In this document: one piece after another, positions 44,892 to 54,796 of the stretch | Numbering within the stretch: position 1 is the stretch's first letter | How the letters are laid out: every line of letters begins with the position of its first letter | From: Seminavis robusta | Lineage: Eukaryota > Bacillariophyta > Bacillariophyceae > Naviculales > Naviculaceae | Length of the DNA: 64,000 nucleotides | Direction: 5' to 3' | Assembly: GCA_903772945.1 (NCBI GenBank) | Contig: CAICTM010000222.1 | Location: 1 to 64,000 of the forward strand | Notes under the pieces: model-generated | What the model was told of the DNA's origin: nothing | Databases searched by the model: none | The model's input: only the letters and a program-made list of their open reading frames with translations | Position numbers and translations under genes: made by a program

Positions 44892-47416
44892 ATGAGCAAC
44901 ATGAATAACGCGAAATCCAACAATGCGGGGCGGGCAATGCATCAGGACACCAGCGAGACCACATCAGACGAAAATGGAGAAGGTTTGACCCCCTGCTGCT
45001 GGAAGTGGTTCGAGATCGGTCTGCCAGTAGCGAACTACCAGCAGAAATGGATTGTGGCACCAGTAAGACCGCCTCAGACAAAAACGGGGAAGGCTTCCAC
45101 CCTCTCCTGCTGGAAGTGGTTCGAGCACGGTCTGCCAGTAGCGATCTACCAGCAGTATGGGACTCTGAAACTGAGGGAAGCAAGGAAGCCAAGCAAGGCA
45201 ACATGTCACTGAAGGGAGACTCAAAATCAGAGAGGATTGTGAAGCTTGCATCTGGTTGGGTACTCAAGGAAACACGCAATGTATGCAAGAAGACGCCTCA
45301 AGACGAAGATGAAGATGACCTGATTCAAGATATCTTAATTCAAAGAAACGCTACTGCTCTCGCTGATAGGGATACAGCCTTAGCACAAGTTGCTTTGACC
45401 AGGACAGCTAGTACCGGCAGTGCCTCTACAGGCTCGGTATCACTTTCCGCCACAACTGTTGCCTCAGGCGGTCTTCGTTCTCAAGGGACCGGAGCAAGCA
45501 ACAGTTCCTTAGGTCCAGGTGCCTATGCAAGCTCTTTTGGTGCAGCTACCAGACTATTGCTGCGTCCTCCCATCTCGCGCGAAAACTCGCTGGCTGCCAT
45601 GAGCATTCACGATGACGATGATGATGATGACGACGACGATGACTCCAGCACCTTGAGCTTCCGTGAGGATAACATGGACATGGATTTTTCTAGGTACACA
45701 CACAATGGTGACGCCATGGATTTGTCGATGCAGGCTCCCAGTACTCCGTCTCTGGTCTTTCTTCCAGTATCCGTAGCCACCAATGGACACTTCAACGACG
45801 AGAGTACAATGGATCGTTCTCCTTCAGAGAGGCAGCTGGTCGAGGCAACACCCGTCCATGAAGACGAAGAAGTTGGCATGCCAGTGGCCCTTCCAGCCCA
45901 AGACCGAATGACGAACGCCAATGCCAGAAAGGAACGAAGCACGAAAGATCTCAAATACCTCTCACCCTTGTTTTTCTTGCTTGTGCTACTGCTAATTGTC
46001 ATTTTGGCTCTCTTGCCTACCATCAAAAGCAGCAGCAGTAACAGCAAGACCACCGAGACTGAAGCATTGGGTGGTGAGCCAGGAGCTCTTGAACTAGTCC
46101 ATGATCCTGATCTACTGAGCCTCGAGCTTCCCGTCAATTCGACGACGCTATGGGAAATCCAAAATGACCCCGAGTCGCCTCCGGCTTTGGCCTACTCATG
46201 GCTCCGGGCCGATCCAAGCTTCCCCAGAATCCACGCTTTCGAAAGATCCAGCGATTGGTGTTGGCAACTCTCTACTACACATTGGAGGGAGACAATTGGT
46301 GGATCAACTTTGGATGGACCGAGCATGAAGAGCATGAATGTGAATGGTTCAACATGGCAAACCTTCCTCCTCTGTCGGCCGACAGCTGTGACGAACAGGA
46401 GAGACTATACAAGCGCTCGTACTCGTACAAGATGGGATGAAAGGAACCATTTCCAAAGAGATTGGGCTACTGACAGACTTGCAACTGCTCATCTTGGGCC
46501 GGTCCGAGTTGCGGGGAACCATTCCGTCCGAACTTTGGAACCTTCCGCAGCTCCAGGCTCTGGCACTGCACTACAACGAACTGACCGGTACAATCTCGCC
46601 AACCATGATGGAGTCTTTGGGAAATCGTGGAATCCAGTACTTGGGTCTTGCGGGTAATCTTCTCACTGGAGGCATCCCCAGCGAAGTCGGCCTCCTGAAG
46701 AACGCTACTCATCTCGGACTGACGCGCAACTATATGAGTTATCGGGCTCGATCACCTCCCATCGTGGAGAAATGACGAGTCTGGAATCTCTTGGGCTGGG
46801 GTTCGCGTCATTGTCGGGGACGATCCCGTCGGAATTGGGCAACCTTCAGCAGCTCGAGACCTCGGAATTGAGAGACAACGATCTTTCCGGCACACTTCCC
46901 TCCGACCTCTCGAGATTGCACAAGTTGAACACGCTTGATGTATTGGGCAACAGGCAAATGAATGGGACGGTTCCAACAAACATTTGGAAGCTATCCACTT
47001 TGGAATTCTTGTATTTGGCGCTCACTGGTGTGAGCGGAACGATACCAATGGACATTGCAGACACCCTGCCCAATCTATCATGGTTCCAAATCGATGAATC
47101 GTTGCTCACAGGAACTATTCCACCGTCGCTCGCCGACCTGAGGCATTTAAAGACACTGATCTTAAAAGGCACCCACTTGACGGGTCCGATTCCCAATAGC
47201 CTTTGGACAGCAGACGCCCTGGAGTTGTTCTCTCTGGGAGTCATGGTCCACGGGCACATTCCATCCAATGATGATACCGAATTGACTGTGCTTCCAAATC
47301 TACGACGCTTGCATATCGAGAGTCCCACTGTTACAGGGAGAATTCCACAGACACTCTGTGGAATAGAAACCTTGCTGTTTCTTTGTTCGAAAACACTTTG
47401 TGGGTGTGAGCAGTGA
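44892..47416 (+). pseudogene. LRR membrane protein, multiply frameshifted (LRR-E)
   Basis: All parts of an LRR membrane protein are present in order, but in changing frames. ATG 44892 opens M-S-N-M-N-N-A-K. The frame changes near 44985, then runs open to about 46222: an Asp run from a GAT/GAC repeat (45611-45645), G-P-G-A-Y-A, R-Q-L-V-E-A-T-P-V, and a span at L-F-F-L-L-V-L-L-L-I-V-I-L-A-L-L (about 45970-46015). Further frame changes lie near 46224 (before the L-A-T-L-Y-Y ... G-D-N-W-W cap), near 46438 and near 46735. The last frame, 46772-47416, holds about nine LRRs of the L-x-G-x-I-P type and ends in a Cys-rich tail. A tandem duplication of about 110 bp lies at 44966-45165 in the N-terminal part. 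At least four indels make it a pseudogene; base errors in the assembly are an alternative, but neighbouring genes are clean. Confidence 0.82.
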
Positions 47417-48668
47417 GCAGTGCGAATGCCCTCATATGTAGCCGACACGTTGACACTTTCGAGTATGGATAGGATAAGGGGCTGAATTGAACCAGTTTTA
47501 CAAGAGGCATGTTTTGCTTGTAATGACTCTGAGTCGAGTCTATGTATATGTATGTATGCGTAGGCACAAGTGGTCTTGGTTTTCCATTAGGGCAGCGCTG
47601 TTCGTAAAGTCAGAGCCTACCTGCATGAGGCACTTGAGGTGCTTGGTCCCTACATCCAGCAGACAGAATCAACGGGGGTTTTAGAGTAGGGAGTGCTGCC
47701 ATTGGTGATTGTGTCGTGTGCAGTTGTTGAGCAAAGAGGGGTCTACTATGAAGCCAACTACAGCCCTGCAAATGGGTCCACGCAGAGCCCAGGCCTCGGG
47801 AGTGAGGGTGGGTCAGTTGTCTACTCAATAGCTGTGGTCACTGGGCCATTCTCGCCACAGATTGACTGGTGACCGGAAGCTGTCCAGGAAGTATAGTATA
47901 GTTTTGATTGGGGTTCTCCACTCTTTCACGTTGCCGAGGCCTAAGGTTGGCGGGAGTTCGTGTTTGAGCTGGCGGTGCAGGTGGGTTGCCGACTACAGGG
48001 AGAGCACCAGGGGCAAGTTGTTGGAACTCGTTTGGCTATAGCTGGTTGTACAATCCAAAGATGACACGCCAGTCAAGTCGCAAGCTTATAGTCGAGGCCG
48101 TAATTTTGGGACCTGGCGACTTTCGTATGCGGTATAGGCAACCAACAGTGCCTCGAGCTTTGATTTGCTGGTTTGTGAGGCCATCGCGGAGGGCAAACTC
48201 ACCGTTGAGGTGCAGAATGCAAGGCAATTCGTTCGGAGAGGAGACAGTGAACCTACCGGTAGGTGCTGAGTGGTGCCCAAAGCTTCCCGGGACCTTCAAC
48301 ACTAAAGTTCTTCATGGACAAGGAAGGAAATTGCGGGATAGCGGCACCAGTAGGAGGATCGTTCGCGACCACTCGGGACTCGGTGGCTCTGGAGTTCGGA
48401 TGCTAATCTTGCTTAAAGCTTTGCATACCGTATTCCCAAACGCTGCATAAATCCTTGCGTCCTCCGACAATCGCTAACACACAAACTCGATCGTAGTAAG
48501 AACACCCCGACGATGTGCACCGGCCACCAAACACCAAAGACAAGAAAAGCACTTGCTATACCTGAAGTAGAAGTTTGATGTCCCCAAGCCAGAAGAAGCC
48601 TCACAGAGAGAGGCCATGCCTATGGTAGACAAGAGATAGGACCTGATCTGATTTTGGCAGGAAAAGGG
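47417..48668. other. Gap, possibly a broken gene of unknown kind
   Basis: Two stretches on the plus strand read like protein: about 47691-47878 (with G-V-Y-Y-E-A-N-Y-S-P-A-N-G) and about 48135-48245 (with S-F-D-L-L-V-C-E-A-I-A-E-G-K). They are separated by several stops and not recognised. A minus frame (48036-48302) is open across the same bases. None is supported as a gene. A TTTTGGCAG just before 48660 could be a splice acceptor for an extra upstream exon of the next gene. Confidence 0.3.
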
Positions 48669-51600
48669 ATGCTGTTAGTCACTGCGGTCAAGGCGAGCAT
48701 ATTTGCGGTAATTTCGAGGGCGTTGTCCACTTACCTGGAAGTGAGTGTGACAGATATTGAGGCCAAGCTGTTGCAACGAGATGCTTCCTTGAGACTGCAA
48801 AATGTCAAGGTGCGAGAGCAAAAGATTCCCCTCTCTATTCAATCCCAGAATGTAATGTGCTTTCTGATCATCAACGGGACCATAAATGCACTGGAATTGG
48901 ACTGGACTTGGTCTTCTTCTCCATTTTCCCTGATCGACCATGTAAAATTGAGACTTCGCGGACTGAATCTGAAGCTCAATTTTCGCTACGAGAAAGAGTC
49001 AGAAGAAGCCTTCCTGGCTAGATCACACCCAGTCGATTATTTTGACCAAGAAGAGGGACCCAATGCTAAACCCGACAATTCTCTTTTCGGGCGCTGGCAA
49101 CGAGAAATACAACGCGTAAAAGACGCTGTAACATGCCATGTGAAAGACTCTTCATTGATCCAACAAACCATTCGGGATATCATCAATTCATTCTCTATCA
49201 GAATAGACTATTCAAACATTGACGTTCATGCACCCTTCACTAGCAATTTCATCCGAGTGTCATTTGACACCTTCCATCTTGGCACGGACAAGGAGAAAAG
49301 AGAATTGAGGATGCGGTCGACACCATTGATGGTGGAAGGAGCTTTAGAGCGGCTTTCTGTCGAGCTGCATCATGGGCTCACAGGAAGAGCTTCATATCCA
49401 ATTGTAGAACCATTCACTTTTGAAGCAGCAGCTCGCAGGGTGGCTGGAGCCAGGTTTCAGGACCTTACATCTGGGTATGAGCTGATTGTCAAACAAGTGA
49501 AAACCCAAGAATCTGCCAAGCAAATTGATCATGGTATCATACTTCATTGGTCAGATGATGTCAAGGCAGCGTTGTCTCTACTCCAAGATGCCTTCCAAGG
49601 AGAGTCACCTTCGGCTCCCGACTATGATGCAGAGATCTATCGCTCAAAAAAAGACCCAAACATTGCTGAGCTTTGGCCTACATCAATGAAGCTGCTTCTG
49701 AGCCTTGTATCTCTGATTGGCGTTACCAATATTACAATCATCATCAGATTCATTCTCCGTGGTTTGGGCTTACTTGACGGAGAATATTTGACGATGGCTT
49801 CATGGATCATCTTCTTCCTCTTGTCGACATGGATATTAGTAACACTGTTGGATCTCTGGTTGGCCTCCCATGCCAACCAAGTGGAGAAAAGCGCCAAAAG
49901 AGGACTTCCAATGCAACACCTGAAAGAATACCCTGCAATCTACCGATTACCGCTACCCTTCATCACAGTCATTGCTGAAAATGATGTCCGCATGAACATG
50001 GCAAACGTTGTTCTAGTTGGAAGAATGGATTTTACGAGGACACATTTCTCTGCCACTTCATTCACAGTGAAAACCAAAAAGAGATCGGTTCCTGGACCCC
50101 AAGTATCGTCGAAAGGAATTCGAGCCAGATACCAGCACAAGAGACTACTTGTGAATGTCGATCTCATAGACGACTTGTACATTCCAGGAAAGATTCATCT
50201 TGTGAGAGAGTTGGAAAGCGCAGTCATTGTTTTCGAGGAAGGCAAGATGACCATTAAGCTAAAGGCTGTCACGGCCCGCCTGCTTTCAGATGGCGACATG
50301 ATAGAGCATTCGGAGAGTTTGCGTATGTCACATATAACTACAAACTTTCAAAAGGTGGCAGAAAAATTCCAAGTCGCCAGAAGGGTTGTGAAGGAAACTG
50401 GAATGAAACTCTCCAAAGAGACGAAGAATGGGTTTAAAAATGTCAAGTTCAAAATGAAATCGCAAAGAAAGAGATCATTTGACGCTGAAGAAATCGAAGC
50501 CCGAAATCGATTGCAAGCTGAAGTATATGAAGGGCTTGTAAAACTCCAACGAATGGCTGGCATGTTCGAGCTTATACCTGTACAAAAGCACCGCCAAAAC
50601 TTCCGATTATACCCGAATTCATTTCGTGGCACTCACGCCGTGGATTACATTCTGCAAAACAACATCGCACCAAACCGACCAGAGGCAGTCAAACTTCTCC
50701 GAGATTTTGAGGTGGAATTTGGTCTTTTTGAGAGTGTAACCAGAGAATACAAGTTCCGCGATCAGCACGATTGCTTGTATCGATTTGTGCACCCTTCGAA
50801 ACGACGCTTTTGGTTGAAACAAGAGCTTCCTTACGACTATGTCGAGACATTTGAAAGAACTCCCCAGAGCTCCGTTCTTCCTTTCCCGATTATGGTTCTC
50901 ACTGAAGGTCTTATTCTAGTTAGACAAGACAGTGAGAGCAGCGACCTACTTACTGCTTCCAAAGGAGAGCTTCATCTTCAGAATGGGAAGCTATCCAGAT
51001 CTGTGGACTTCACAATATTGGCACGGGGGCTGAGGAGCAAAATGATTGCCATGACAAATGCCAGATTGCACGGAATAGTGGACCCCGAAGTTCCAAAGCT
51101 AATTCATCGCTTTCAAGTTAGCCTTGAGACGCTCACAGTGAACCCAGAGTACACGATTGAAGATTGGTTCCACAGACTCGGTTTGGTGTTCGATGATGAT
51201 GACGAGGACAAATCACTGGAACTTCGACAGATCGATGACGAGGACAACGAACCATACAGTCTCCCACACATGTTTGTATCAGATTTCAAGCTACAATTGA
51301 CCTGGAAAGGATTGTTTGTAAGAACAAATGAAGCCACAATCTCCGTGCAAGGCATGAACGGTACAGAAAGCAGCTCCTCTGCAGAGCTCATCAAGGACTT
51401 TGTGATCCACGTGTTGGGAAGGGCTCCGGGCATACTGTCGAATGTACAATTCATGGGGGTCAATATAACGGAATCTTCCGGAGTGGCTATTGTGATGAAT
51501 TTTGGATCAGAGTGGATTCCAGGTGGCCAATACATCAGCCTTGGTGCTATGGCGCTATACGATTTTGCCTGTGTGGCTATTGATGCTGGCAAGGCAGCCC

Positions 51601-52070
51601 GTCACGATCCTACGGGTGACTGGCAATGGGGGGATTTCCCTCTCGGCGTCTGGTTTGCTGGACTTGACACTGCCCGTGCTGGCGCAAAGCAGAGGGGTAA
51701 GACCACGGACGACTTTTATGATGAAGATGACAGAGTCCAGCTGGACCCTCTTGATTTTGCTGTTGGAGCAGCGTATGGGATTGGCACTTATGCGAACACA
51801 AACAAGGCACGATTCATGGGGGCAACACTTGCTGCTTTTACCGCAATTGGTCTGACAGTTGCTTTAGGGCCTTTACCTGCAATAGCAGCTGGAATTGTTG
51901 TTGGATCGAGCACTGAATTAGCACTTGTAGAGTTGGAAAGACGGGGCCTCATCTTACTCAAAAATTACGCAAACAAGAACACAAACAAGAAGTTGGATGA
52001 CAAAGATTCTGAAGCTTCAGATTTTGAGATCGAAGAGGAAGCAGACAGTTTTGACTTCGTTGGGTCATAA
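48669..52070 (+). CDS. Chorein/VPS13-N-like protein with a DEP domain
   Basis: Single long exon, 1,133 residues from the first ATG, 48669. Residues 1-110 resemble the N-terminal chorein region of VPS13/bridge-like lipid-transfer proteins: V-x-x-x-I-S-R-A-L-S-T-Y-L-E-V-S ... L-L-Q-R-D-A-S-L-R-L-Q-N-V-K-V, followed by beta-strand-like L-R-L-R-G-L-N-L-K-L. Two membrane spans lie at about 337-400. Residues 630-710 are a DEP domain (F-R-G-T-H-A-V-D-Y-I-L, ending F-R-D-Q-H-D-C-L-Y-R-F-V-H). Hydrophobic Gly/Ala-rich helices at about 1035-1090 could be a second membrane segment, and the tail is acidic. VPS13 proteins are much longer and lack DEP, so the assignment to a lipid-transfer family is tentative. 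DEP domains bind membranes or Rag/G-protein regulators. A role at a membrane contact site is inference. Confidence 0.75.
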   Translation: MLLVTAVKASIFAVISRALSTYLEVSVTDIEAKLLQRDASLRLQNVKVREQKIPLSIQSQNVMCFLIINGTINALELDWTWSSSPFSLIDHVKLRLRGLNLKLNFRYEKESEEAFLARSHPVDYFDQEEGPNAKPDNSLFGRWQREIQRVKDAVTCHVKDSSLIQQTIRDIINSFSIRIDYSNIDVHAPFTSNFIRVSFDTFHLGTDKEKRELRMRSTPLMVEGALERLSVELHHGLTGRASYPIVEPFTFEAAARRVAGARFQDLTSGYELIVKQVKTQESAKQIDHGIILHWSDDVKAALSLLQDAFQGESPSAPDYDAEIYRSKKDPNIAELWPTSMKLLLSLVSLIGVTNITIIIRFILRGLGLLDGEYLTMASWIIFFLLSTWILVTLLDLWLASHANQVEKSAKRGLPMQHLKEYPAIYRLPLPFITVIAENDVRMNMANVVLVGRMDFTRTHFSATSFTVKTKKRSVPGPQVSSKGIRARYQHKRLLVNVDLIDDLYIPGKIHLVRELESAVIVFEEGKMTIKLKAVTARLLSDGDMIEHSESLRMSHITTNFQKVAEKFQVARRVVKETGMKLSKETKNGFKNVKFKMKSQRKRSFDAEEIEARNRLQAEVYEGLVKLQRMAGMFELIPVQKHRQNFRLYPNSFRGTHAVDYILQNNIAPNRPEAVKLLRDFEVEFGLFESVTREYKFRDQHDCLYRFVHPSKRRFWLKQELPYDYVETFERTPQSSVLPFPIMVLTEGLILVRQDSESSDLLTASKGELHLQNGKLSRSVDFTILARGLRSKMIAMTNARLHGIVDPEVPKLIHRFQVSLETLTVNPEYTIEDWFHRLGLVFDDDDEDKSLELRQIDDEDNEPYSLPHMFVSDFKLQLTWKGLFVRTNEATISVQGMNGTESSSSAELIKDFVIHVLGRAPGILSNVQFMGVNITESSGVAIVMNFGSEWIPGGQYISLGAMALYDFACVAIDAGKAARHDPTGDWQWGDFPLGVWFAGLDTARAGAKQRGKTTDDFYDEDDRVQLDPLDFAVGAAYGIGTYANTNKARFMGATLAAFTAIGLTVALGPLPAIAAGIVVGSSTELALVELERRGLILLKNYANKNTNKKLDDKDSEASDFEIEEEADSFDFVGS

Positions 52071-52683
52071 TGAAAGCTATTGTTCGTAGGAATCAACAAG
52101 CTTGCCATTAGTAGCTAGCGTTTCTCCATTGGTACCGTAGATGTGGCTGGCTCTCCAGGCAGCCTCCTATCGATACTCGCTTGGGTTGGAAATGAGCCAG
52201 AACCCCGTACCCTCGCATATCTTTAGAAGCTACGACGTACCATCGCTACCACTAACTGCCTTATTCAAAGTTCGAGCGAAAACGGAGTCACACCTGACGA
52301 CGACAAAGTTGTACGTTTCCATGGCGTCCTCGTCATTCCTAATCCGACGGGACACCTCTTTGTCTGCAAGGCGCTGCTTGCAGATTGGATTCGACTCGAT
52401 TCATTCGAGTCTCGTCCAAGCCAAGTGCGCTGATGTTTTATAAGTTAGTTTTCCTCGATGATCAACTCTGGGCATCGTTTGCATGGTAATGTTCGGGAGC
52501 CATGTCACGATGACAGGTAGGTCAGGCGATGTATGTATCAATTGTCAACAGGTGTTTATGAAGCGAAAATATGAAAACAGACAGACAGACAGTTGTCGCA
52601 TAATATTGATGTATGTAAGTCAACACGATCCACCACAACACAAACCAAATAAAGAATCTGTGTGCAGATCACATTCGTTCTTT
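52071..52683. other. Gap between convergent genes
   Basis: 3' flanks of the chorein-like gene and the first 11-mer gene. CAGACAGACAGACAG lies near 52577. No gene supported. Confidence 0.4.
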
Positions 52684-54796
52684 TTATTGGGGCTTGGGGC
52701 CTTTTCGACGGCCTGTCGAAGACCCTGCACTGCTATCAATGCCGTCGATTGCATCTGCCTCCTCGTCAGGATCAAAATCTAGATCGTCGGAAGAGCTGTT
52801 GTAGGCATTGCCGATGATGGGTTTGACGGTGAGTGGGTCGCTGTTTTGGACGTAGTTCAAGAACTGCTCCATTTGTGCGAGTTCCGAGAAGGTTCCGTTG
52901 ATTGGAGCTGCTCCGGTAGCAGATTTGGAGTAGGGTCTCGATCGTGATTTGGGTGTCGGTGATGTTGTCATGCTGGCCCGGCGACTTCCATCGGTACTGC
53001 CGCTGCCACTCTTGGATCGTCTATTATTATCGCCACCTTGCAATTTGCCCTTGCTGCTCTCACTGCGTTGCACACCTCGTCCAAAGACGGATTGTTTAAA
53101 ACTGGCAATGGCACTATTGCCCGATCCACGTCGTTTTTGCTTGTCGCTGTCTCTGGATCGTTTGGAATGAGTGTTATTTTTGGAATTTTGAGTTGCTGAC
53201 GACCCGTTGGACGATCGATGTTCCGCCGAGCCTCGTCGTGACATGCTGGCGCCACTATCGGTGGATCCACGCCGCGATGCCAAGCTTTCGGTGGACGTTC
53301 GACGTGAGAACAATCGACGCGGTGGATACAGCTGCTGCGGCTGTTGTGTTGGTGGACTGGTGCTCAAGTACGCCGAGGACGGTCTGGCATCTTCGTAGCC
53401 ATAATCGTCCTCGTCTTCCTCGCCGTATTCCAGTCGTTGGACACTTTCACCGAGTCCGACCATTTTGGACATGCGTCGTCCCGTGGATTTGACGAGCTTT
53501 CCGGTACCCACCACGACATCCGATGCCACCTTTCCAGTTCCCACCACCACTTTTCCAGTACCCTTGACGGTTCCCACGACCACATCGGTGGCTACCTTTC
53601 CAGTACCAACGACCACATCGGTGGCTACCTTTCCAGTTCCCACCACCACATCATAACCAAGTTTTCCAGTTCCCACCACAACATCGGTGGCCACTTTGCC
53701 AGTTCCCACAACGACCTTACCAGTTCCTTTGACCATTCCTTTTCCAACTTTACCAACGGCCAATCCAGTGGCATTGGCGGATAAAAAGATGGTCCGTCCA
53801 GTACCTTCGGCAGCTCCGGTGATGAGTTCCATAATATTCGTGTTGAGTGCTTTGAGTGCACTGAGAGGTGTATTGGATGCCGCACTGGTAGCTTCGAGTG
53901 CATTTTCGGCTCTAATCTTTTTGGCATCATCCACTTGGAGTGTCATTTCGGCAATTTCGTCAATGGAAAAGCCAGCGTTCATGAGCCTGACATGATAATA
54001 TGACAAAAGGAAAAATGAGGTTAGAATGAGTTGGGCGCAGAACTCGTTTCAGAACAAACAGAAAACGTCCGAGAGCACGAGCATTCCGACAATACGATAC
54101 GATACGATACGATACGATACGATACGAAATGGGCATCCAGACCAGTCGAGAACAAAAGGACGGTGCTGGCTGCTGAGGAACCTCGAATTGTCGTGTCTGG
54201 CAACGAGGGCTCAGAGTCCAAATCAAAGCCTGCTTTGAGACTGCAACTCTTGATTCAGAGGCCTTTGCTAGCTGCCCAGCCAACAAGCGATAGGTAGATG
54301 GTCTGAAGTAGAGTTTTCCAGTTTGGCCAAGTCTTGCTGATGCATGCCATTATCCAATCTCTTGATATACCTTCTTCATCATGTGATTGTGTGATTTGTG
54401 TTCTGCAGACTTGACTTACATTTTTGCTCGTTTATTGGTGGACAAAATCATTCGTTTTCGATGTCTTCGTTCGGGTCCTCTGAGATACTCGTAAATATCA
54501 ACGTCAATGACATCGTGTGCCATGGGTTTCCAATCGATGGTCAGTGGAGCACCTCTGGAGACGGCAGGATTGTCGCCCAGAATCACGGGAAACTCATGGA
54601 TAAAGACTTGGTCAAACTTGACTGCCTTGGGGATGCCAGGGGCAGTGGTGGACATGCTTCTTGTAGTAGTGGTAGATGTACTAGTAGATGTACTAGTAGA
54701 TGTAGATGTAGTGCTAGTAGTAAGAATACTGGTAATAGGAGTTGATTTCTTCTGTTTTGGTTGCTGGAGAATAGTGGCAGTGGTGGGAGGGCACAT
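52684..54796 (-). CDS. Two-exon protein: diatom N-terminal motif plus 11-residue repeats (paralogue 1)
   Basis: Exons 54796-54420 and 53986-52684; the 433-nt intron (GTAAGT...TCAG) joins K-R-A-K-M to L-M-N-A-G-F, giving 559 residues in frame. Exon 1 carries a Ser/Thr run and the motif V-K-F-D-Q-V-F-I-H-E-F-P then G-D-N-P-A-V-S-R-G-A-P-L-T-I-D-W, which I know from many uncharacterised diatom proteins. Exon 2 continues this region (S-I-D-E-I-A-E-M-T-L-Q). Then come about nine units of 11 residues with consensus T-G-K-V-A-T-D-V-V-V-G. A long basic Ser/Arg-rich disordered tail follows, with many S-R-R-G-S phosphorylation-like sites, and an acidic C-terminus. No signal peptide. The 11-residue period with Val on one face suits an 11/3 helix like those of synuclein and perilipin, so lipid-surface binding is a hypothesis. 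Confidence 0.85.
53494..53775 (-). repeat. In-frame 33-bp coding repeat (11-residue units)
   Basis: Tandem 33-bp units encoding T-G-K-V-A-T-D-V-V-V-G and close variants (T-G-K-L-G-Y-D-V-V-V-G, T-V-K-G-T-G-K-V-V-V-G). The units vary at third codon positions more than at protein level, which points to selection on the peptide. Open frames on the opposite strand (V-P-T-T-T-S type) are shadows of this repeat. Confidence 0.9.
54093..54127. repeat. (ATACG)n microsatellite inside the intron
   Basis: About seven copies of ATACG in the 433-nt intron of the 11-mer gene. Simple repeat, no coding role. Confidence 0.95.

Noticed and set aside
53494-53775. CRISPR array (33-bp repeats)
   Set aside because: The units are directly adjacent without spacers, in frame and protein-coding in a eukaryotic gene.
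53344-53784. Plus-strand ORFs with Val-Pro-Thr-Thr-Ser repeats over the 11-mer gene
   Set aside because: Exact antisense of the 33-bp coding repeat; the minus strand has the splice sites, the N-terminal motif and a paralogue.
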